Both the position numbers and the translations under genes were made by a program. This document shows, piece by piece, positions 1-7,546 of a stretch of 13,274 nt of DNA. Source of the DNA: Alistipes sp. (GTDB lineage Bacteria; Bacteroidota; Bacteroidia; Bacteroidales; Rikenellaceae); contig JAFYOF010000207.1 of the NCBI GenBank assembly GCA_017560305.1, positions 1 through 13,274 on the forward strand. Reading direction: 5' to 3'. Each line of letters begins with the position of its first letter. Position 1 is the stretch's first letter. The notes under the pieces are model-generated. The model ran no database searches. It saw only the letters and a list, made by a program, of their open reading frames with translations, and was not told the origin of the DNA.

Positions 1-1
1 C

Positions 2-343
<342 letters not shown>

Positions 344-370
344 CAAGGCAAACATTTAAGCCACTGAATT

Positions 371-889
371 ATGATACCCACCAACGATGATTTCAACCCT
401 CTGACCGAGGAGGATTTGCTCCGCCAGCAGCAGGACGAGGAGTTCCGCCGCAGGGTGCGTGACGAGGTGCGTCGCGTGCAGAGTGGCGAGGCGCAGGAGG
501 ACATCGAGCGCGATATGGCCGAGGAGCGTGAGGCGGAGGCTGCCGAGCGCCGTGCCGAGGCGAAGAAGCGCCTGAAGAGGTCGCGTCTGTTCTACCAGCT
601 CTTCTCGGGCAACATCCTCCAGAGCCGTGGCGTGAAGGAGCACTATGGCTACCTGATTGCTATCGCTGTGGCGTCGCTGGTGAGTATTATGGTTATGTTC
701 GCATCGCTCTACGCCGATATGAAGTACTCGCGTATGGAGCGCGAGGTGCAACTCCTGCGTGAGCGCAGCATCCGTCTGCGTGAGCAGTTGTACCGCCGCA
801 CCAGCCATCAGGCTGTGGTCGAGGAGCTTCAGCGCCGAGGTATCCCGTTGCAGGAGCCACGCCGCCGCCGAGAGGTTGTAGAGGATTAA
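371..889 (+). CDS. ftsL: FtsL-like cell division protein
   Basis: A 172-residue bitopic membrane protein between rsmH and ftsI, the position of ftsL in dcw clusters. Residues 12-72 are very rich in Glu, Arg and Gln with few hydrophobics and are probably a long cytoplasmic helix or coiled coil. One hydrophobic segment at about 94-114 should span the inner membrane. Residues 117-150 (EREVQLLRERSIRLREQL) have the leucine-zipper-like heptads of the FtsL/DivIC periplasmic coiled coil, and the tail is Arg-rich. In the family, FtsL pairs with FtsB/DivIC and bridges FtsQ to the FtsWI synthase. The protein is longer than E. coli FtsL (121 residues), with the extra length at the N-terminus. FtsL sequences diverge widely, so the call rests on topology and gene order. 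The gene lies 13 bases before ftsI. Confidence 0.82.
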   Translation: MIPTNDDFNPLTEEDLLRQQQDEEFRRRVRDEVRRVQSGEAQEDIERDMAEEREAEAAERRAEAKKRLKRSRLFYQLFSGNILQSRGVKEHYGYLIAIAVASLVSIMVMFASLYADMKYSRMEREVQLLRERSIRLREQLYRRTSHQAVVEELQRRGIPLQEPRRRREVVED

Positions 890-902
890 CACCCAATGAG
901 TT

Positions 903-3215
903 ATGGCAAAGAAGAAGGTCGAAAAAGATATCAAGGACGAGTTGTTCACCCGTGCCAAGACGCTCCACATTCTGTTCAATGTGGTGGGCATCTGTATCAT
1001 CCTGCGTCTTTTGTGGGTGCTCTTTTTGAGTGCCGAGATTTCGGGCAATGCCGAGAAACTGGAGGAGCGCATCTTCATCCGCGACACCATCCAGCCTTTG
1101 CGAGGCTCTATCCTTGCGCGCGGAGGTGAGCCGTTGGCGACATCCATTCAGCGCTACCGCATCGACTTCGATATGGGCAGCGAGGGCTTCGACTCGCTGG
1201 AGTTGTTCCAGCGCCACGCCGACTCGTTGTCGAAACTTTTGAGCAACTTCTTCAAGGACCGCACCGCCAGGGAGTACTACCGCACGCTGCTCAATGCCCG
1301 CAACTCAAGCATCAAGCTGGTGCATCTGCGTGACTCGGTGGCAAGGCGTCAAGGTCTCTTCAGCCGTGTGTGGGATGCCATCACCAATGCCGACCTGCAG
1401 AAGATTCCCATCTACGATACCATCCGCAACCACCAGCCCGTGCAGATTCTGCCCCGCCCCGTGGACTTCCACGAGTGGCAGGAGTTGCGCACCTATCCCA
1501 TCCTGAACTGGAATCTGGGACTCACCTACAAGCGTGTCCCCATCGACTCGCGCATCTACCCCTACAACGAGGTTGCGCGCCGCACGCTGGGCAAGGTGTC
1601 GGCAAATGTGAGCGAGGCGGACAAGCGCCAGCAGCGTGGCCGCTATGGTCTTGAGCATATCTACAGCGAGCAGCTGGCAGGCACTCAGGGCATACAACTA
1701 CGCCAGCGCATCGCCCCCGGCTTCTCTACGCTGGTGCACCGTGGCGACAGCATCGATGCCGAGGATGGACTGGATGTAATCACCACCCTCGATGTCGAGC
1801 TCCAGCACATCGCCGACGCCACCCTGCGCCGACAGATGACTGCCGAGAGGGCTATCTGGGGCACGGTCATAGTGATGGATGTGCAGACTGGCGACCTGCT
1901 TGCTCTGGCAAACCTCGGCGAGACATCAGAGATGAGCGGTGTCTACTATGAGAAGGACAACTACGCCTTCAACCGCCGCATCGAGCCCGGCTCAACCTTC
2001 AAGCTGGTGTCGCTGCTCGCCCTGACCGAGGATATGAAGTTGCCCATCACCCAGTGCTACGATGCCGAGAACGGCAAGACAGTCATCGTGGGCAAGAACG
2101 GCCCGAAGGTGACCGACGACCACAACTGCGGTGGCGAGATTGATATGAAGACCGCCACAGCCCAGTCGTCGAATGTCTACTTCGCCAAGGCTATCTACGA
2201 GAACTACAACAACGACCGCGAGCGCTATGTCAAGTTCCTGCGTGACCGCCTGCATCTGGGCGAGGACATAGGCTTCAAGGATATGGAGGAGAAGACCCCT
2301 TACCTTCCCGACCCCAGCAACAAACGCCAGTGGTCGGCACACACCCTGCCCAATATGGGTTATGGCTACGCTGCCGAGTTACCCCCAATCCGTATGGCTA
2401 CGCTCTACAATGCGGTGGCCAATGGCGGAAAGATGGTTGCGCCCCGACTGGTGAAGGAGTTGCGCCGTGGCGACAAGGTTGTGGAGTCGTTCCCCGTGAA
2501 GGTTATGGAGGAGCGCATCTGCTCGCCCGAGGCGCTGAAGATTATCAACGAGTGCCTTGTTGAGACTGCCCGCACGGGTACAACCAAGGGCTTCTTCAAG
2601 GATACCACCGCCTTCCGTGTGGCGTCAAAGACCGGTACGGCGAAGGTGGCACAGCGAGGCGATGGCGGCGGAGCGGCCTATTCCGATGGCTACTATATGG
2701 GCTCGCTGGCGGCATACTTCCCCGCCGACAACCCGAAATATACGGTCTTCACCTCAATCTTTACCAACCGCCGTACACGCGGCACCTACTATGGTGGAGC
2801 GCTGGCGGGACCTGTGGTGCGCGACATCGTGAACTACATCTACTACCGCGACAAGCAGTGGCACCAGCAGATGCAGAGTGCCGACCGGGAGCAGCACCCA
2901 CGCCGTGTCAAGGGTGGCAACATCGCCTCGGTGCGCAAGGTGGCTGACAAGTTCTCGCCCCGAGTGGCATTCACCGACCGCGAGGGCTGGGGTGTGGCAC
3001 GCACCGATACGCTTCTGAATGTCAACATCCAGACCATCAGCGACCAGAGCACTATGCCTAATGTGGTGGGTATGGGTCTGAAGGATGCTTTGTACATTTT
3101 GGAGAGCCGTGGCCTGAAGGTCAGGTTCTCGGGCTCGGGCTCGGTACGCAGCCAGAGCATCCGCGCGGGCGAGCGCATCTCGTCGGGTGCGACGGTTAGC
3201 ATAACATTGAAATAG
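903..3215 (+). CDS. ftsI: Septal peptidoglycan transpeptidase FtsI (PBP3-type) with C-terminal PASTA domain
   Basis: A class B penicillin-binding protein of 770 residues that crosslinks septal peptidoglycan in the periplasm, working with the FtsW glycosyltransferase. A short basic cytoplasmic tail precedes a signal anchor at about residues 21-43. The PBP dimerisation (pedestal) region starts near residue 65 with PLRGSILARGGEPLA, where the usual DRNG reads ARGG. The transpeptidase motifs are all present: STFK with nucleophile Ser364 and Lys367, SSN at 422-424, and KTGT at 576-579. A single PASTA domain occupies about 717-770 (MPNVVGMGLKDAL to the end); PASTA-tailed FtsI is usual in Bacteroidetes but absent from E. 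coli FtsI. I chose ATG 903; an ATG at 896 is in another frame and runs only 77 codons. murE follows after 12 bases. Confidence 0.95.
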   Translation: MAKKKVEKDIKDELFTRAKTLHILFNVVGICIILRLLWVLFLSAEISGNAEKLEERIFIRDTIQPLRGSILARGGEPLATSIQRYRIDFDMGSEGFDSLELFQRHADSLSKLLSNFFKDRTAREYYRTLLNARNSSIKLVHLRDSVARRQGLFSRVWDAITNADLQKIPIYDTIRNHQPVQILPRPVDFHEWQELRTYPILNWNLGLTYKRVPIDSRIYPYNEVARRTLGKVSANVSEADKRQQRGRYGLEHIYSEQLAGTQGIQLRQRIAPGFSTLVHRGDSIDAEDGLDVITTLDVELQHIADATLRRQMTAERAIWGTVIVMDVQTGDLLALANLGETSEMSGVYYEKDNYAFNRRIEPGSTFKLVSLLALTEDMKLPITQCYDAENGKTVIVGKNGPKVTDDHNCGGEIDMKTATAQSSNVYFAKAIYENYNNDRERYVKFLRDRLHLGEDIGFKDMEEKTPYLPDPSNKRQWSAHTLPNMGYGYAAELPPIRMATLYNAVANGGKMVAPRLVKELRRGDKVVESFPVKVMEERICSPEALKIINECLVETARTGTTKGFFKDTTAFRVASKTGTAKVAQRGDGGGAAYSDGYYMGSLAAYFPADNPKYTVFTSIFTNRRTRGTYYGGALAGPVVRDIVNYIYYRDKQWHQQMQSADREQHPRRVKGGNIASVRKVADKFSPRVAFTDREGWGVARTDTLLNVNIQTISDQSTMPNVVGMGLKDALYILESRGLKVRFSGSGSVRSQSIRAGERISSGATVSITLK

Positions 3216-3227
3216 AAAACATTAGAT

Positions 3228-5936
3228 ATGAAACAATTAAGCGAATTACTCTCATCAACCGCTGTGGTGCAGTTCACCGCCTCGTCGGATGTAGCCATTC
3301 AGGCGCTCAACTACGACTCACGCAAGGTCGCGGCGGGCGACTGCTTCTTTGCCGTGCGAGGCACGCAGTCGGATGGTCACGACTACATCGCCTCTGCCAT
3401 CGAGCGTGGCGCTGTGGCTGTGGTGTGTGAGACCCTGCCCGAGCAGTTGGTTGAAGGTGTAAGTTATGTTGTGGTGGAGGATAGCAACGCCGCTATGGCC
3501 GACCTCGCCGCCGCCTTCTACGACTACCCATCCGAGGAGTTGGAGCTGGTGGGCGTTACGGGCACCAACGGCAAGACAACGGTTGCCACACTCCTCTACG
3601 ACCTCTATAACCTTATGGGTCACAAGGCGGGACTTATCTCTACGGTGGTCTACCGCATCGGCTCAAGGGAGATTGCCTCTACCCACACTACGCCCGACGC
3701 CATCCGCCTGAACGCAATGCTGCGCGAGATGGTAGACGAGGGTTGCGACTACTGCTTTATGGAGGTGTCGTCGCACTCGGTGGTGCAGGATAGAATTCGT
3801 GGTCTGCAGTTTCGTGGCGGTATCTTCACCAACCTCACGCACGACCACCTCGACTACCACGGCACCTTTGCCGAGTATATCAAGGCGAAGCGCCGCTTCT
3901 TCGATGGTCTGCCCAAGAGGGCATTTGCTCTTACGAACATCGACGACCGCAATGGCGAGGTGATGGTGCAGAATGCCGTGGCGCAGGTGAGCCGTTACTC
4001 GCTGCGTGCGCTGGCTGACTTCCGTTGCAAGGTGCTGGAGATGCTGTTTGACGGTATGCTGCTGGATGTATGCGACAGAGAGGTATGGGTGCAGTTCCTC
4101 GGCCGTTTCAACGCCTACAATCTGCTGGCGGTCTATGGCACGGCTATGCTGCTGGGCGCAAATAGTGACGAGGTGTTGCAGGCGATGAGTCTGCTGCGCT
4201 CGGTGAGCGGTCGCTTCGAGCCTCTGCGCTCCGAGAGTGGCATCACCGCCATTGTCGACTACGCCCACACGCCCGATGCGCTGGAGAATGTCATCGCTAC
4301 TATTAACGACATACGCCGTGAGGGTCAGCAACTTATCGTTGTCTGCGGCTGCGGCGGTGACCGCGACGCCACCAAGCGCCCCGAGATGGGTCGCATCGCC
4401 TCGCGCGATGCCGATGTGGCAATCTACACCTCCGACAACCCACGCACCGAGGACCCCGAAAAGATTCTCGATCAGGTTGAGGCGGGCGCGGTGACAGGCT
4501 CACGCACGCTTCGCATCAGCGACCGCGAGCAGGCCATCCGCACGGCGGTGATGCTTGCCAGGGCGGGCGACATCATCCTCGTTGCGGGCAAGGGTCACGA
4601 GACCTACCAGATTATCGGCACCGAGAAGCGCCACTTCGATGACCGCGAGGTGCTGCGCAGTGCGTTTGGAATTCAAAATTCAAAATTAGATATGCTTTAT
4701 TCACTCTTTCGTCTGTTAGACGAGCGATTTGACCTCCCTGGAGCGGGTATGTTCCAGTACATCTCGTTCCGTGCAGCGGCGGCAATCATCCTCTCGCTGC
4801 TCATCATCATCTTCTTTGGTCGCACCATCATCCGCCTGCTCCAGCGCCACCAGATTGGCGAGGAGATTCGTGACCTCGGTCTTGAGGGTCAGCTCTCAAA
4901 GAAGGGCACACCTACTATGGGCGGCGTGCTTATCCTGCTGGCGGTGCTTGTGCCTACGCTTCTGGTGGGTAAGTTGGACAATATCTATGTCATCCTGATG
5001 CTTATCTCTACCGTTTGGCTCGGCGTGCTGGGCTTTATGGACGACTACATCAAGACCTTCCGCCACAACAAGGATGGCTTGAAGGGCAAGTTCAAGATTG
5101 TGGGTCAGGTTGGTCTGGGTATCATCGTGGGCGTGGTGATGTGCTTCTCTCAGGAGGTTGTCATCCGCGAGAAGATCTCTGCACCTACCGAGACCATCTA
5201 CCTCGATGAGGATGGTCAGACCATCGTCACACAGACCCAGCGCACGGTGATGAGCCCAACGCCACAGAAGACCACCAAGACCACCATCCCATTTGTCAAG
5301 GACAACGAGTTCGACTACGGCTGGCTGGTGGGCGGTGTGGATATCCTCACCTGGCTGCTCTACATCGGCGTGGCTATCTTCGTGGTTACGGCGGTGTCGA
5401 ATGGCGCAAACCTCACGGACGGACTGGATGGTCTGCTCTCGATGGTGTCGGTGCCTATTGTCATCGTTCTGGGAGTGCTGGCATACCTCTCGGGACACAT
5501 CATCTATGCTGATTATCTGAACATTATGTATATCCCCGAGAGTGCCGAGCTGGTTGTCTTTGCAGCCGCTATGGTGGGCGCTCTGATGGGATTCTTGTGG
5601 TATAACTCGTTCCCTGCGCAGATTTTTATGGGCGACACGGGCTCACTCTCAATCGGCGGTATCATCGCGGTATTCGCGCTCTGCATCCGCAAGGAGTTGC
5701 TCTTGCCGCTGATGTGCGGTCTGTTCCTGGCTGAGGCTGTCTCGGTGATGGTTCAGGTGGGTTACTTCAAGTACACCAAGCGCAAGTACGGCGAGGGCAA
5801 GCGCATCCTGCTGATGTCGCCTCTGCACCACCACTACCAGAAAAAGGGCTTGTTCGAGACCAAGATTGTGATGCGATTCTTCATCGTTTCGCTCCTGCTC
5901 TGCGCCTTTACATTGGTAACACTTAAGATGCGATAA
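3228..5936 (+). CDS. murE-mraY: In-frame fusion: MurE (meso-DAP-adding ligase) and MraY (phospho-MurNAc-pentapeptide transferase)
   Basis: One uninterrupted 902-codon frame. Residues 1-479 are MurE, the cytoplasmic ATP-dependent ligase adding the third stem residue: P-loop TGTNGKTT at 111-118, the AK dipeptide with the usually carbamylated lysine at 221, and DNPR at 403-406, the signature for meso-diaminopimelate rather than lysine. Residues 480-488 (FGIQNSKLD) are an AT-rich linker. Residues 489-902 are MraY, the membrane enzyme making lipid I from UDP-MurNAc-pentapeptide and undecaprenyl phosphate: Asp605-Asp606 in GFMDDY, NLTDGLDGL at 728-736, GDTG with Asp803, and SPLHHHY with His867-869. 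Met489 is a normal Bacteroidetes MraY start (MLYSLF). Both halves are complete, so each could be active. The pair is usually two adjacent genes; the join depends on a tandem 7-mer at 4671-4684. A misassembly or separate translation from ATG 4692 remains possible. Confidence 0.9.
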   Translation: MKQLSELLSSTAVVQFTASSDVAIQALNYDSRKVAAGDCFFAVRGTQSDGHDYIASAIERGAVAVVCETLPEQLVEGVSYVVVEDSNAAMADLAAAFYDYPSEELELVGVTGTNGKTTVATLLYDLYNLMGHKAGLISTVVYRIGSREIASTHTTPDAIRLNAMLREMVDEGCDYCFMEVSSHSVVQDRIRGLQFRGGIFTNLTHDHLDYHGTFAEYIKAKRRFFDGLPKRAFALTNIDDRNGEVMVQNAVAQVSRYSLRALADFRCKVLEMLFDGMLLDVCDREVWVQFLGRFNAYNLLAVYGTAMLLGANSDEVLQAMSLLRSVSGRFEPLRSESGITAIVDYAHTPDALENVIATINDIRREGQQLIVVCGCGGDRDATKRPEMGRIASRDADVAIYTSDNPRTEDPEKILDQVEAGAVTGSRTLRISDREQAIRTAVMLARAGDIILVAGKGHETYQIIGTEKRHFDDREVLRSAFGIQNSKLDMLYSLFRLLDERFDLPGAGMFQYISFRAAAAIILSLLIIIFFGRTIIRLLQRHQIGEEIRDLGLEGQLSKKGTPTMGGVLILLAVLVPTLLVGKLDNIYVILMLISTVWLGVLGFMDDYIKTFRHNKDGLKGKFKIVGQVGLGIIVGVVMCFSQEVVIREKISAPTETIYLDEDGQTIVTQTQRTVMSPTPQKTTKTTIPFVKDNEFDYGWLVGGVDILTWLLYIGVAIFVVTAVSNGANLTDGLDGLLSMVSVPIVIVLGVLAYLSGHIIYADYLNIMYIPESAELVVFAAAMVGALMGFLWYNSFPAQIFMGDTGSLSIGGIIAVFALCIRKELLLPLMCGLFLAEAVSVMVQVGYFKYTKRKYGEGKRILLMSPLHHHYQKKGLFETKIVMRFFIVSLLLCAFTLVTLKMR
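4671..4687 (+). repeat. Tandem heptamer (ATTCAAA, 2.4 copies) in the murE-mraY linker
   Basis: ATTCAAA occurs at 4671-4677 and again at 4678-4684, followed by ATT. It is strongly AT-rich inside an otherwise GC-rich gene and reads in frame as part of the linker between MurE and MraY. With one copy the sequence would read GGA ATT CAA AAT TAG and end murE, with the mraY ATG two bases later. Because 7 is not a multiple of 3, each gain or loss of a unit changes the frame. The stretch looks like intergenic spacer that has become coding. Confidence 0.85.
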
Positions 5937-5953
5937 AAAATACATAGAACGGT

Positions 5954-6035
5954 AATTTTGGCATCTGACTGGTGCGAGAATGCTCATTTACCTCAAGTAA
6001 ACTCCGCTTCTCGCCCTGCGACCAGCCTCAAAATT
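5954..6035. repeat. Imperfect long inverted repeat between mraY and murD
   Basis: The 152-base gap between mraY and murD holds a symmetric element. Paired blocks, from outside in, are AATTTTG (5954-5960) with CAAAATT (6029-6035), CTGGT (5969-5973) with ACCAG (6021-6025), GCGAGAA (5974-5980) with TTCTCGC (6008-6014), and TTTAC (5987-5991) with GTAAA (5997-6001), around a CTCAA loop. Unpaired bases between blocks make the stem imperfect. It could be a miniature transposable element remnant, or form a long hairpin in the mRNA upstream of murD. No open reading frame or terminator-type T tract accompanies it. The remainder of the gap, 6036-6088, is AT-rich leader to murD. Confidence 0.7.
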
Positions 6036-6088
6036 CCTCGTTCTCTGTGATTTTTGAAAAGAAAAGACAAGATAAGAAAATATAAAAG

Positions 6089-7447
6089 ATGAAAAAGATA
6101 GTAGTTTTGGGTGGCGGCATCAGCGGCTATGGCTCGGCGGTGCTTGCCAAGAAGAAGGGCTTCGATGTCTTCCTCACCGATATGGGCAAGGTGGCAGAGC
6201 GCTACGCAAAAATCCTCGACGAGTGGGGTATTGAGTGGGAGCAGGGTCAGCACACTATGGAGCGCATCCTCTCGGCCGACGAGGTCATCAAGTCGCCGGG
6301 CATCCCCGAGAAGGCTGCGGTGGTGAAGGCTCTGCGCGAGCAGGGTACGCCTGTCATCTCCGAGATGGAGTTTGCCTCACGCTATATGGGCAAGGCGCGC
6401 ACCATCTGCATCACGGGCTCAAACGGCAAGACCACCACAACCTCGCTCATCTACAAGATTATGCGTGACGCGGGCGTGAATGTGGCTCTGGGCGGCAATA
6501 TCGGCGAGAGCTTCGCCTATCAGGTGGCTACCGGGCAGTTCGACTGGTATGTGCTTGAGTTGAGTTCGTTCCAGCTGGATGGAATGTACGACTTCCGTGC
6601 CGATGTCGGTGTGTTGATGAACATCACCCCCGACCACCTCGACCGCTACGACTACTGCTTCCAGAACTATGTTGACTCCAAGATGCGAATCACACGCAAC
6701 CAGCACTCGCAGTGCTACTTCGTCTATTCGGCTGATGATGAGGTTATTGCGGCGGAGCTTGCTTCGGATAAGTACGATTTCCGTATGCGCCAGCTCCCAT
6801 TTGCAGCGAAGGCGGCTGTGGCGAGTGGTGCGGGCGATGGCTTCTTCGATGGCGAGGAGTTCACCGCTACGGTGGGCAAGCGCAGCGTGACCATCTCCAC
6901 CTCAAAGATGAAGATTGCGGGTCTGCACAACACCTACAACGCTATGGCGGCGGCGCTGGCGACCCTTGCGGCGGGCGTTAGCGAGGAGCAGGTGGCGCAG
7001 TCAATCTACGACTTCAGCCCCGTTGAGCACCGCCTTGAGCCTGCGGGCGAGAAGGATGGCGTGAAGTGGATTAACGACTCGAAGGCCACAAATGTCGACT
7101 CGGTGTGGTATGCGCTGGAGAGTATGACCCGCCCCGTGGTGTGGATTGCGGGCGGTACGGACAAGGGTAACGATTACACGCCCCTAAAGGAGTTTGCCCA
7201 GAAGAAGGTTAAGTGCCTGGTTTGTATGGGTTTGGACAACGAGAAACTTATTCGTGAGTTCAGCGACATAGTGCCTCAGGTCATCAGCTGCTCATCACTT
7301 GATGAGGCTATGCAGGCGGCACGCGGCGCAGCCGTTGAGGGCGATGTTGTTCTGCTCTCGCCAGCCTGCGCAAGCTTCGACCTCTTCAAGAACTACGAGC
7401 ACCGCGGCGAGCTCTTCAAGGAGTGGGTAAAGGAGAATGTACTCTAA
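6089..7447 (+). CDS. murD: UDP-N-acetylmuramoyl-L-alanine--D-glutamate ligase MurD
   Basis: A 452-residue cytoplasmic Mur ligase that adds D-glutamate to UDP-MurNAc-L-Ala using ATP, two steps before the cytoplasmic pentapeptide is complete. The N-terminal UDP-binding domain begins with a glycine-rich turn (VLGGGISGYG, residues 6-15). The central ATPase domain has TGSNGKTTTT at 109-118, NITPDHLDRY at 178-187, and Lys198 in the position of the carbamylated lysine of the family. The C-terminal domain has NDSKATNVDS, an AGGTDKG loop and SPACASFDLFKNYEHRG, typical of MurD. Length matches the family. ATG 6089 follows an AT-rich stretch with no Shine-Dalgarno sequence, as usual in Bacteroidetes. The gene is separated from mraY by the inverted repeat and from ftsW by a double hairpin, so cotranscription is likely but not shown. 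Confidence 0.95.
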   Translation: MKKIVVLGGGISGYGSAVLAKKKGFDVFLTDMGKVAERYAKILDEWGIEWEQGQHTMERILSADEVIKSPGIPEKAAVVKALREQGTPVISEMEFASRYMGKARTICITGSNGKTTTTSLIYKIMRDAGVNVALGGNIGESFAYQVATGQFDWYVLELSSFQLDGMYDFRADVGVLMNITPDHLDRYDYCFQNYVDSKMRITRNQHSQCYFVYSADDEVIAAELASDKYDFRMRQLPFAAKAAVASGAGDGFFDGEEFTATVGKRSVTISTSKMKIAGLHNTYNAMAAALATLAAGVSEEQVAQSIYDFSPVEHRLEPAGEKDGVKWINDSKATNVDSVWYALESMTRPVVWIAGGTDKGNDYTPLKEFAQKKVKCLVCMGLDNEKLIREFSDIVPQVISCSSLDEAMQAARGAAVEGDVVLLSPACASFDLFKNYEHRGELFKEWVKENVL

Positions 7448-7466
7448 ATAAAGTGGAAAACAAGAG

Positions 7467-7528
7467 CAGCCTTCCGGCTGTATCTTCGTGGGCGTAAGGC
7501 GCTTTGCGCATCACCCCCGCCCACGAAG
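7467..7528 (+). repeat. Double-hairpin repeat, copy A (murD-ftsW gap)
   Basis: The gap between murD and ftsW contains two successive palindromes. The first is CAGCC (7467-7471), loop TTCC, GGCTG (7476-7480). The second is an 11-base-pair stem, CTTCGTGGGCG (7484-7494) with CGCCCACGAAG (7518-7528), enclosing an inner GCGC-TTT-GCGC hairpin (7499-7509) and a run of C. Copy B at 10986-11057 has the same plan, the same TATCTTCG junction and the same GCGCTTTGCGC core. No T tract follows, so it does not look like an intrinsic terminator. It may be a REP/MITE-like element, or act in mRNA processing between murD and ftsW. Confidence 0.75.
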
Positions 7529-7546
7529 GTAAAAACAAATAATACT

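Noticed and set aside
896..1129. Alternative ATG at 896 just before ftsI
   Set aside because: Runs in a different frame for only 77 codons; the FtsI signal anchor and PBP domains are in the frame of ATG 903.
356..1147. Long open frame on the - strand (263 codons) opposite ftsL and the start of ftsI
   Set aside because: It overlaps two well-supported genes entirely, has a low-complexity, His/Leu-rich product with no family motifs, and is explained by the codon bias of the GC-rich + strand genes.
3663..4331. Open frame on the - strand (222 codons) inside murE
   Set aside because: Antisense to the conserved MurE core and without recognisable motifs or a start context; a shadow of the real frame.
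5953..5960. TAATTTTG matching the Bacteroidetes -7 box before murD
   Set aside because: It forms the outer arm of the inverted repeat, whose complement recurs on the other side, and no TTTG -33 box stands at the right distance; probably coincidental.
7484..7530. Intrinsic terminator between murD and ftsW
   Set aside because: The stem is strong but no T tract follows on either strand, and the same structure recurs elsewhere as a repeat family member.
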